Positions 54,009 to 60,734 of a stretch of DNA of 64,000 nucleotides are shown here, piece after piece; the stretch's first letter is position 1; the number at the start of each line of letters is the position of its first letter. The DNA is from Flavobacterium pectinovorum (GTDB lineage: Bacteria; Bacteroidota; Bacteroidia; Flavobacteriales; Flavobacteriaceae). Below the pieces are notes generated by a model. The model saw nothing but the letters and a program-made list of their open reading frames with translations, had not been told where the DNA came from and ran no database searches. The stretch lies in NCBI RefSeq assembly GCF_022802975.1, contig NZ_JAFEVZ010000002.1, positions 248,001 through 312,000 of the forward strand, given 5' to 3'. A program made the position numbers and the translations under genes.

Positions 54009-54619
54009 TTGTTTTTTCTGGCCAATACTATGGCATCTTCTTTATTGTTGACCTGCAGTTTTATGTAAAGATTTTTAATATGAAACTTAACCGTTTCTGT
54101 AGAAATATTGAGTTGAATAGCCGCCGTTTTGTAACTTGCGCCTTTGGCTAATAAATTTAATATTTTGTTTTCCTGAACGGTGAGTGGCGAGTCATTTTTT
54201 GTTTTAAAACTATTCAGCACCATTCGGGCTATTTTGAAACTCATTGGTGCGCCTCCGGCTGAAGCTTCGTCCAGCGCGTTAATTATGTCCGAAAAACTGG
54301 TGTTTTTGGTCATGTATCCGCAAGCTCCTGATCTTAAGGCATCAAACACCTGTTCGCTGTCATCAAAAACGGTGAGCATCAAAATTTCTAGTTGAGGGTA
54401 TTTCTTTTTTAATAGCGAAGTACATGTTACGCCATTCATTTTACCTTCCAGTTCAATATCCATAATGACAAAATCCGGTAAATTATTGCCGATGTCTTTT
54501 ACAGCTTCTTCTCCAGAAGTGTAAGATTTCAAAATTTTATATTTTCCTGTAGATTCTATAGAAAAAGTAAGGGCATGTGTTAGATCCTGGTTGTCTTCTA
54601 TTATTACAATGTTTCTCAT
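53999..54619 (-). CDS. NarL/LuxR-family response regulator
   Basis: A 206-residue regulator. The receiver has VIIEDNQDLTHALTFS, the phospho-acceptor Asp in DFVIMDIELEGKMNG near residue 54, and GYMTKNTSFSDI with the switch Lys. The C-terminal LuxR-type helix-turn-helix is LTVQENKILNLLAKGASYKT and ISTETVKFHIKNLYIKL, near residues 142-195. Its last 10 bases overlap the kinase gene. Targets unknown; the kinase is its evident partner. Confidence 0.95.
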   Translation of the reverse strand: MRNIVIIEDNQDLTHALTFSIESTGKYKILKSYTSGEEAVKDIGNNLPDFVIMDIELEGKMNGVTCTSLLKKKYPQLEILMLTVFDDSEQVFDALRSGACGYMTKNTSFSDIINALDEASAGGAPMSFKIARMVLNSFKTKNDSPLTVQENKILNLLAKGASYKTAAIQLNISTETVKFHIKNLYIKLQVNNKEDAIVLARKNKWV

Positions 54620-54636
54620 TAAAATTAAATTTATAA

Positions 54637-54644
54637 CAAATATA
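54637..54644 (-). promoter_or_regulatory. Candidate -7 element for the NarL-type regulator
   Basis: On the minus strand TATATTTG matches TAnnTTTG and lies 17 bases before the ATG, giving a very short leader. No -33 half is seen at the right distance. Confidence 0.35.
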
Positions 54645-54707
54645 AAAGAATTTCAAATTATTAGTATTTAAGGTTTTATCAGAGCAAAATAAAGATTCAA
54701 AAAATGA

Positions 54708-54749
54708 TACAAACCGTTAACCATCTTTATTTGAAGTTAGCGGTTTGTA
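54708..54749 (-). terminator. Terminator of the frameshifted lipoprotein gene
   Basis: TACAAACCGTTAAC at 54708-54721 pairs with GTTAGCGGTTTGTA at 54736-54749, a 14-bp stem with one G-T pair. On the minus strand it is followed by a run of six T. It is located 24 bases after the lipoprotein stop. Confidence 0.75.
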
Positions 54750-54773
54750 CTAATTTAAAATAATGGAATCAGC

Positions 54774-55239
54774 TTATTTTTTTGACATATCCGTTGCCTT
54801 GCTTATGTCTTTTGTGTAGGTTTCTGTATCGCCTTCTCTGCCACTGTTTTTTCCATAAACAATAACTAATTCAGTATCGCTGAGTTTTGTGATGCTGATG
54901 GAGACAGTTCCTTTGGCTGAGGTTAGCGTAATAGTGTTGTCAACTTTTAACCCATGTAGAAGTAGAATTTTCTGTAACAATAGTTCCTGTTTGAGTTCCT
55001 TGTGCGTAGCTTCCCCTATCTTTAAATTCGACGTAGTTGTAGCTTTTAACTGTTTCGGCAATACGGCTTACAGTTTTGATTTCATCAGCTTTTGTTTTAG
55101 ATATCCCTGATACATAATACCATTTTCCGTACAATTGATTAGTACTGGTAATGGATGGTTTAGCTTCGTCATTATCATTACTGCAAGAAAAAGCAGTTAA
55201 GCTGGTAATGATTACAAAAAGGATAATTAATTTTTTCAT
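54774..55239 (-). pseudogene. Lipocalin-like lipoprotein gene interrupted by a one-base frameshift
   Basis: The N-terminal part (55239 downwards) encodes MKKLIILFVIITSLTAFSCS, a lipoprotein signal with the lipobox Cys at residue 19, then NQLYGKWYYVSGISKTKADE, the opening of a lipocalin-like domain. The frame stops after STWVKS. The neighbouring frame continues at once with VDNTITLTSAKGTVSISITK to TDMSKK at 54774. Removing one base from the run of four T at 54945-54948 (plus strand) joins the frames into a 154-residue protein. This could be a genuine mutation, a slippage site or a sequencing error. A good terminator follows. Confidence 0.8.
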
Positions 55240-55409
55240 AGTTCTCTTTTTTTAATTTATTGATGCGAATTTTGATAATAAAAAGGAACTATTCGAAAAA
55301 GGTATATCAAACGCTGCTTTATAAGCTTGAACCATTGGAAATATTTCATGAATAGGGACTAAAAAAGAATTGTGTTAAAATTTTTGTAATAAAATGATTT
55401 TGAAATCAA

Positions 55410-55445
55410 TCTTCATGCGGTCTTCATTTTGTGAAGGTAATTTTG
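55410..55445 (+). promoter_or_regulatory. Direct-repeat operator and -7 element of the first small basic secreted protein
   Basis: TCTTCAT at 55410-55416 is repeated at 55421-55427 with an 11-base period, the spacing used by OmpR-family regulators. After exactly 10 bases comes TAATTTTG at 55438-55445 (TAnnTTTG). The second half-site takes the place of the -33 element, as at activator-dependent promoters. The same layout occurs at 57918. Confidence 0.65.
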
Positions 55446-55485
55446 ATCTGTAAAATAAAAGGAATTAATTTAAAATTTAGAAATC

Positions 55486-55683
55486 ATGAGAAATTTATTA
55501 ATGTTATTAGTGGCAGTTTTAGGAACAAGTGCAATGGTTCATGCATTTCCTGCAAAAGACGTTAAAGTAGGTCCTGTAAAAGAAGTAAAAGCAACAAAAC
55601 ATCCAAAACACAAATCTGATAAAAAAACAAAATCAGTAAAAAGTGAAGCTCCAAAAGCTGAAACAGCAAAAATGAAAAAATAA
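55486..55683 (+). CDS. Small lysine-rich secreted protein (Asr-like), paralogue 1
   Basis: A 65-residue protein with a signal peptide (MRNLLMLLVAVLGTSAMVHA, cleavage near residue 20). The mature 45 residues are strongly basic and low in complexity: PKHKSDKKTKSVKSE, then APKAETAKMKK. No hydrophobic core is visible, so it is probably disordered. It closely resembles the protein at 57995 in signal peptide, E-V-K-A-[TV]-K-H and C-terminal APKAE/KPEAAK pattern. Composition resembles enterobacterial Asr, an acid-induced periplasmic protein. A response regulator gene follows downstream. Confidence 0.8.
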   Translation: MRNLLMLLVAVLGTSAMVHAFPAKDVKVGPVKEVKATKHPKHKSDKKTKSVKSEAPKAETAKMKK

Positions 55684-55687
55684 ACAG

Positions 55688-55735
55688 TATTCCTGTTTTT
55701 TTTCGAAACATTGTAAAAGGAGGAAAACAGGAATA
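55688..55735 (+). terminator. Perfect 12-bp inverted repeat after the first small basic gene
   Basis: TATTCCTGTTTT at 55688-55699 pairs with AAAACAGGAATA at 55724-55735 around 24 bases, beginning 4 bases after the stop. No T-run follows, so it may protect the mRNA 3' end rather than terminate; a proper terminator follows at 55760. Confidence 0.5.
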
Positions 55736-55759
55736 ATGATTATGAGAATGCGGTTGAAG

Positions 55760-55787
55760 AAAGCTGATAAAGAAATTTGTCAGCTTT
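55760..55787 (+). terminator. Intrinsic terminator of the first small basic gene
   Basis: AAAGCTGA at 55760-55767 pairs with TCAGCTTT at 55780-55787 and runs on into T. The AAAGCTGA arm is the same as in the terminator at 58261 after the paralogous gene. Confidence 0.75.
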
Positions 55788-55867
55788 TTTTATTCGTTAA
55801 TTTTTTAATAATGCGTGATTGGATTTTTATAATTGATTAATTTTAATTGTACTAAAAAACTATTCCT

Positions 55868-56542
55868 ATGAATGTTTTGATTGTTGAAGATAATAAAGAA
55901 ATTGCCGAAGAAGTTTGTGACTTTCTCTGCAGTGCAGGTTATATCTGTAAAATTGCGAATAATTGTGCAGATGCGCTGGAAGAATTTGGCAGTAACGATT
56001 ATGATGCCATGCTGCTGGATTTGGGATTGCCGGATGGTGACGGTTTTGAGGTTTTGAAAGCCATTCGGAAAACAAAATCAAAAATAGCAGTAATTGTACT
56101 TACGGCCCGAGGAGAATTAGATGACCGAATCAACGGGCTTCATCTTGGTGCTGATGATTATCTGACAAAACCTTTTGCACTTACAGAATTGGCGGCCAGA
56201 CTGTTTGCTGTGATTCGCAGGATTCACGGTTTTACACTAAATAATTTAGGTATTCACGGATTTTTATTGCAGCTTCAGGATTACAAGGTTAGTTTTAATG
56301 AAGTTTCGATTAATCTGACTAAAAAGGAATTTGATATTTTTCAATATTTGGTTTTGAATAAAAACCGGGTTATTACCCGGCTTCAATTGACTGAACATAT
56401 TTGGGGAGATATATTAGAAATAAATTCGGATTCAAATTTTATAGATGTTCATGTTCGAAACCTTCGTAAAAAACTTGATAAACATACTTCTATCGATTGG
56501 TTTGAAACGGTTCGAAATGTTGGTTATCGTATAAACGAATAA
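55868..56542 (+). CDS. OmpR-family response regulator
   Basis: A 224-residue regulator. The receiver domain has VLIVEDNKEIAEEV, the phospho-acceptor Asp in DAMLLDLGLPDGDGFEV near residue 51, LTARGE, and GADDYLTKPFALTEL with the switch Lys. The winged-helix output domain has LTKKEFDIFQYLVLNKNRVI and FIDVHVRNLRKKLDK, ending TVRNVGYRI. The kinase gene starts 10 bases downstream. Flanking promoters with 11-base-period TCTTCAT repeats are the natural candidates for its binding sites. Confidence 0.96.
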   Translation: MNVLIVEDNKEIAEEVCDFLCSAGYICKIANNCADALEEFGSNDYDAMLLDLGLPDGDGFEVLKAIRKTKSKIAVIVLTARGELDDRINGLHLGADDYLTKPFALTELAARLFAVIRRIHGFTLNNLGIHGFLLQLQDYKVSFNEVSINLTKKEFDIFQYLVLNKNRVITRLQLTEHIWGDILEINSDSNFIDVHVRNLRKKLDKHTSIDWFETVRNVGYRINE

Positions 56543-56552
56543 ATAAATTCTT

Positions 56553-57872
56553 GTGAAGATAAAACATCAATTAGCCATCTTTAATGCACTGACACGATTG
56601 TTGGTGATTTTGATTTTATGGCTGATGCTGCCTATTTTGGTTGAAAATGTTGTATATCGGCATATTAATAATGGACTGATCGAAAAAAAGAAAAAATTCA
56701 TTGAACATTTAAATCAACAGGAAATAAATGATTTTATTGAAAATAAAGGAGATTCAACAGAAACATATTCACAATTTTCAACACTTCACAGTGAATTTTT
56801 AGTTCTTTCAAAAGTATCGGTCAAGTTTCGTCAAAAAGAAACAATTTTTAAAAAGGAATACAGGATTATTGAAGGAGAAGAAAATGAATATAGAATTCTG
56901 CAATATCATTTTGTTTACGAAAATCAGGGCTATCAACTGGAAATTGGAAGTAGTCTGAGCGAAGTAAATGATCTCACATTTATTATCAGGCTTTTTATTA
57001 TAATCGTTTTGGTTATTATTCTTTTGGTAACTTTTTTGGCTGATACGGTTTATATTGAATATCTGCTTAAGCCTTTCTATAAAATTATTGATACAAAAAT
57101 AAAGAGGGTAAACGAGCCTGAAGTTTTTGATCATACACCAATAAATGCAAAATCCAGAGATTTTAGAGAATTGGATTTGGTATTGAATCAAATGATGGAT
57201 CGGATTGCAGATGTATTTAAAAAAGAAAAACAGTTTATCTCAAATGTTTCGCACGAGCTTTTAACCCCCATTACTTTATTGAAAAGTAAGCTGGAAAATC
57301 TTTTACAAAACGGCTCATTGGATGATAATGCAATTGATAAAATTGCAGGTTCTCTGAAAACCTTGGACATGCTGAAGAAAATCATAAACAATTTGTTGCT
57401 GATTTCAAGAATCGAAAACAATCAATACCAATCAAACGAAAATATTAATTTTCAGGAAATAATAAGTGAATTGCAGGAAGATCTTCAGGATCGGATTGAG
57501 GATAAGGGAATTCGGTTTTTTAATAAAATAAAACATGATTTTGTGTTTAGAGGGAATAAAACATTAATTCATGTCCTGATTTATAACCTGGTTACAAATG
57601 CTGTAAAGTATAATAAGCCTGATGGTGAAATTATAGTTTCTGATGGTTTGTTACAGGATCGATATTTTATTTCAATTGCAGATTCCGGTATTGGATTAAG
57701 TGAATCACAAATCGAACAAATCTTCAATCGCTTTGCAAGAGTAAGTGCTGATCAGGAAGGGCAGGGCTTAGGATTGGCAATTGCAAAAAGTATAGCGGTC
57801 TTTCATCATATTGAAATTAAAGTTTCTTCTGTTATAAATGAAGGGACAGTGTTTACTTTGTTGTTTTTGTAA
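56553..57872 (+). CDS. Sensor histidine kinase (HisKA/HATPase_c)
   Basis: A 439-residue membrane kinase starting at GTG. One helix lies at about 10-30 (LLVILILWLMLPILVENVVY) and a second at about 145-168, enclosing a roughly 115-residue periplasmic sensor region with no named domain. The phospho-acceptor His is in FISNVSHELLTPITLLKSK near residue 236. The ATPase has NLVTNAVKYNKPDG, ISIADSGIGLS, IFNRFARV and GQGLGLAIAKSI. It is cotranscribed with the OmpR-type regulator and probably senses an envelope condition. Confidence 0.95.
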   Translation: MKIKHQLAIFNALTRLLVILILWLMLPILVENVVYRHINNGLIEKKKKFIEHLNQQEINDFIENKGDSTETYSQFSTLHSEFLVLSKVSVKFRQKETIFKKEYRIIEGEENEYRILQYHFVYENQGYQLEIGSSLSEVNDLTFIIRLFIIIVLVIILLVTFLADTVYIEYLLKPFYKIIDTKIKRVNEPEVFDHTPINAKSRDFRELDLVLNQMMDRIADVFKKEKQFISNVSHELLTPITLLKSKLENLLQNGSLDDNAIDKIAGSLKTLDMLKKIINNLLLISRIENNQYQSNENINFQEIISELQEDLQDRIEDKGIRFFNKIKHDFVFRGNKTLIHVLIYNLVTNAVKYNKPDGEIIVSDGLLQDRYFISIADSGIGLSESQIEQIFNRFARVSADQEGQGLGLAIAKSIAVFHHIEIKVSSVINEGTVFTLLFL

Positions 57873-57917
57873 AAAGTGAAAATATAATTAAAAGTTAATT
57901 TTTTCTGAGAAGGTTAA

Positions 57918-57953
57918 TCTTCATTTTGTCTTCATTTAGCGATTCTATCTTTG
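57918..57953 (+). promoter_or_regulatory. Direct-repeat operator and -7 element of the second small basic secreted protein
   Basis: TCTTCAT at 57918-57924 is repeated at 57929-57935 with an 11-base period, and after 10 bases TATCTTTG at 57946-57953 gives the -7 element. Repeat sequence, period and distance to the -7 are the same as at 55410, although most other bases differ. Confidence 0.68.
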
Positions 57954-57994
57954 AATCAAATAAATGAAGTAATACAAATCAAAAATCTACAATT

Positions 57995-58195
57995 ATGAAA
58001 AAGTTAGTAATGTTAGCGGTATTTCTTTTAGGAACAGCTGCAATGGTAAATGCTCAGGCAACTCCCGCTCAGGCAACAGCTTCAAAAGAAGTTAAAGCTG
58101 TCAAACACGACAAAAAAGGGCATAAAAAAGCAAAAGCAGACAAAAAAGCAGAAACAGATGCAGCTAAGCCGGAAGCTGCAAAAGTTCAAAAATAA
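57995..58195 (+). CDS. Small lysine/alanine-rich secreted protein (Asr-like), paralogue 2
   Basis: A 66-residue protein with a signal peptide (MKKLVMLAVFLLGTAAMVNA, cleavage after residue 20 before QATPAQ). The mature part is lysine- and alanine-rich and probably disordered: KHDKKGHKKAKADKKAE, then TDAAKPEAAKVQK. It is clearly a paralogue of the protein at 55486. The A-T-P-A-Q-A-T-A and H-K-K-A-K blocks resemble E. coli Asr in composition and layout. It follows the kinase gene by 122 bases and has its own predicted activator-type promoter and terminator. Confidence 0.8.
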   Translation: MKKLVMLAVFLLGTAAMVNAQATPAQATASKEVKAVKHDKKGHKKAKADKKAETDAAKPEAAKVQK

Positions 58196-58260
58196 ACTTC
58201 AAAAGTTTGTTCAGCAAACTTTGCTGTGGATTATAAAAAGGTTTTAAAAAATTTTGTAGC

Positions 58261-58292
58261 AAAAGCTGATGGAGAAATTCATCAGCTTTTTG
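58261..58292 (+). terminator. Intrinsic terminator of the second small basic gene
   Basis: AAAAGCTGAT at 58261-58270 pairs perfectly with ATCAGCTTTT at 58281-58290 around a 10-base loop, running into T. It shares the AAGCTGA arm with the terminator at 55760. Confidence 0.8.
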
Positions 58293-58371
58293 TGATTTGT
58301 TGAGTTAAATTTTTGATAATAGAAAGTGATAAAATTTTCATTCTTTGTTACTTTGTTTAAAACTGTAAATA

Positions 58372-59607
58372 ATGATTCTTCGTTTTGTAATTCTGTGTGC
58401 TCTTTTTTTATTTATTGAGTTCTATTCTTATCAGGCCTTCCGTACTTTGATTAAATTAAGATGGGTTTTAATTGCTTATCAGGTTATAAGTGTACTGCTT
58501 TTGGCTTTTATTATATATTCTTTTACACAATTTGACCGTTCTGTTGGGCAAACCAAATATAACATGTTTACAATGGGCTTAATGTTGATGGTTTATGTCC
58601 CAAAAATTGTGCTTACTTTGATAATGTTTGGTGAAGATATTTTTAGAATTGGAGCCAGTATTTTAAATTATTGCATGTACAATGCGCCGAGAAAGGAAAT
58701 GATGCCGGATAGACGAAAATTTGTCAGTCAATTGGCTTTAGGTCTGGCCGCAATTCCATTTTTATCTTTGATTTACGGAATTTTTGAAGGAAAATATAAT
58801 TATAAGGTTATTAAACAAACTATTTTTTTTCCTGATTTGCCAGATGCTTTTGATGGGTTTAAAATTACGCAGATCTCTGATGTGCATAGTGGTAGTTTTG
58901 ATAATCCTGAAAAAATAAATTACGCTATAGATTTGATCAATGAGCAGGATTCAGATATGATTTTGTTTACCGGAGATATCGTCAATACACATGCTAAAGA
59001 AATGCATCCCTGGCTCGATACTTTTAATCGAATAAAAGAATACAAATACGGTAAGTTTTCGGTTTTAGGGAATCATGATTATGGAGAATATGTTAGCTGG
59101 CCATCTGAAAAAGAAAAAGACGAAAACTTTCAGGAGATTAAAAATCTGTATCACCAGCTGGGTTTTAAGTTGTTGCTTAACGAACATACTTATATTCAAA
59201 AAGGAAGTGATAAAATTGCTTTGATAGGTGTAGAGAACTGGGGTAAAAACTTCAAGAAAGCCGGTGATTTGAATAAAGCTTCGCAAAATGTTACTCAGGA
59301 TGATTTTAAGGTTTTAATGAGCCATGATCCAAGTCATTGGGAATATGAAATAAAAGAACATCCCAAGAACTTTCATTTGACTTTGTCCGGTCATACGCAT
59401 GGAATGCAATTTGGAATTGAAATTCCAGGATACTTTAAATGGAGTCTGGCGCAATATATTTATAAGCAGTGGGCCGGTTTGTATGAAAACGCTGGTCGGT
59501 ATGTTTATGTCAACAGAGGCTTTGGTTTTCACGCCTATCCGGGGCGAGTTGGTATCATGCCGGAAATCACAGTTATCGAACTAAAAAAGGGTAACAATGT
59601 GGCTTAA
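58372..59607 (+). CDS. Membrane-anchored calcineurin-like metallophosphoesterase
   Basis: A 411-residue protein. Three or four hydrophobic helices fill residues 1-105. A twin-arginine-like segment follows near residue 115 (PDRRKFVSQLALGLAAIPFL). The phosphoesterase domain has FKITQISDVHSG near 162, ILFTGDIVN near 199, VLGNHDYGEY near 231 and LSGHTHGMQFG near 340, giving all the metal ligands. The C-terminal order resembles YkuE/YaeI-type enzymes, some of which act on lipid-linked or UDP-diacylglucosamine substrates; Bacillus YkuE is a Tat substrate. The catalytic domain is probably periplasmic. Confidence 0.9.
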   Translation: MILRFVILCALFLFIEFYSYQAFRTLIKLRWVLIAYQVISVLLLAFIIYSFTQFDRSVGQTKYNMFTMGLMLMVYVPKIVLTLIMFGEDIFRIGASILNYCMYNAPRKEMMPDRRKFVSQLALGLAAIPFLSLIYGIFEGKYNYKVIKQTIFFPDLPDAFDGFKITQISDVHSGSFDNPEKINYAIDLINEQDSDMILFTGDIVNTHAKEMHPWLDTFNRIKEYKYGKFSVLGNHDYGEYVSWPSEKEKDENFQEIKNLYHQLGFKLLLNEHTYIQKGSDKIALIGVENWGKNFKKAGDLNKASQNVTQDDFKVLMSHDPSHWEYEIKEHPKNFHLTLSGHTHGMQFGIEIPGYFKWSLAQYIYKQWAGLYENAGRYVYVNRGFGFHAYPGRVGIMPEITVIELKKGNNVA

Positions 59608-59621
59608 TTCGTTAAAAATGC

Positions 59622-59629
59622 TACATTTG
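59622..59629 (+). promoter_or_regulatory. Candidate -7 element for the thioredoxin-fold gene
   Basis: TACATTTG matches TAnnTTTG, 51 bases before the ATG at 59680. No clear -33 element. Confidence 0.38.
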
Positions 59630-59679
59630 TATAATGGTAATCTCTTTTTAGTAGATTTAAAAATTTAATTTTTGGTTTT

Positions 59680-59982
59680 ATGTCAAAATTTGGAGAACTA
59701 ATAAATGCTCAGGTCCCTGTGTTAATTGATTTTTACACAGATTGGAATGAATCGTCAGTTTCTATGCATCCTGTTATTAAGGATGTTGCGGCTGCGCTTG
59801 GTGATAAAGCCAAGGTGATTAAAATTGATGTGGATAAAAATCAGGAATTGGCAGAAGCTTTACGAATTAAAGGGCTTCCTACATTGATGATTTATAAAGA
59901 AGGTCAAATGATCTGGAGGCAATCCGGAGAATTAGATGCTAATACTATTATCGGAATTGTTCAGGAACAGTTCGGTTTATAA
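59680..59982 (+). CDS. Thioredoxin-fold protein lacking the active-site cysteines
   Basis: A 100-residue protein with full thioredoxin architecture: VLIDFYTDW near residue 14, KVIKIDVDKNQELAEALRIK and the cis-proline loop GLPTLMIYKEGQ near residue 67. Where thioredoxins have WCGPC this protein has WNESS (residues 22-26), and no other cysteine is visible. It therefore cannot do dithiol exchange. It may be a chaperone, a subunit of a larger complex or a redox-dead binding protein. The gene is convergent with the deacetylase gene, 24 bases apart. Confidence 0.88.
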   Translation: MSKFGELINAQVPVLIDFYTDWNESSVSMHPVIKDVAAALGDKAKVIKIDVDKNQELAEALRIKGLPTLMIYKEGQMIWRQSGELDANTIIGIVQEQFGL

Positions 59983-60006
59983 AGATTTTTCTTCATAAGG
60001 TGCAGT

Positions 60007-60642
60007 TTAGCTGACAACATCAAATACAAAACCATTTTCTTTTAGGAAGCTCAATGTTTTTGGTAACGCAAATTTTAAATTTTGCGATGCTTTTATGCTG
60101 TCATGAAAAACAATTACACTTCCGGATTTTACATTTTTGGTCACATTTTCCAGGCATTTTTCTGGAGTGATAGTTTGGTCAAAATCGGCACTTAAAACAT
60201 CCCACATTACTATTTTATAACCCAAACCTCGTAAGATTTTTGATTGTGCTTTTTTGATTTTACCGTAAGGTGGACGAAATAATAAACTACTCAGTTTTTT
60301 TCCTGCTAATACAGCAGTACAATTTTTTACATTTTCGATATAATCGTTTGTTTGGCTTTTCCACCCATTTGCATGGTTCATGGTATGGTTTCCTATTGAA
60401 TGTCCTTCAGCGATTAATTTTTCAAATAAGGAAGTATGAGCATTAATGTTTTTTCCAATGCAAAAAAAAGTTGCCTTTGCATCAAATTTCTTTAATTCTG
60501 ATAAAACCCAGTCTGTAACTTCAGGAGTTGGTCCATCATCAAATGTCAGGTATATTTTCTTTTCCTTGTTAGGGATGTCCCAACAATATTTAGAAAATAC
60601 CGTTTTTATAAATGAATTTGTTTTGACCCAGTAAAAGCTCAT
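60007..60642 (-). CDS. NodB-type polysaccharide deacetylase (CE4)
   Basis: A 211-residue enzyme with all five CE4 motifs: TFDDGP near residue 33 with the catalytic Asp and metal Asp; HSIGNHTMNH near 82 with the metal His pair; FRPPYGK near 124; DVLSADFD near 150; and IVFHDS near 177 with the catalytic His. No signal peptide is evident at the N-terminus (MSFYWVKTNSFIKTVFSKYC), although a signal-anchor variant is possible. It removes N- or O-acetyl groups from a glycan, perhaps peptidoglycan or the surface polysaccharide. The substrate is unknown. Confidence 0.92.
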   Translation of the reverse strand: MSFYWVKTNSFIKTVFSKYCWDIPNKEKKIYLTFDDGPTPEVTDWVLSELKKFDAKATFFCIGKNINAHTSLFEKLIAEGHSIGNHTMNHANGWKSQTNDYIENVKNCTAVLAGKKLSSLLFRPPYGKIKKAQSKILRGLGYKIVMWDVLSADFDQTITPEKCLENVTKNVKSGSVIVFHDSIKASQNLKFALPKTLSFLKENGFVFDVVS

Positions 60643-60671
60643 TTTGAAACAATTTAGAAATATGTAAAATT

Positions 60672-60713
60672 AAAAAATGCGGTGCTATTTAACTAACAGC
60701 ACCGCATTTTTTT
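60672..60713 (-). terminator. Strong terminator of the DUF2723 gene
   Basis: AAAAAATGCGGTGCT at 60672-60686 pairs with AGCACCGCATTTTTT from 60698, a stem of up to 15 bp with an 11-base loop. T-runs on both strands make it work in either direction; here it serves the minus-strand gene ending at 60735. Confidence 0.85.
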
Positions 60714-60734
60714 AATTACTATATTTTTCGTATA

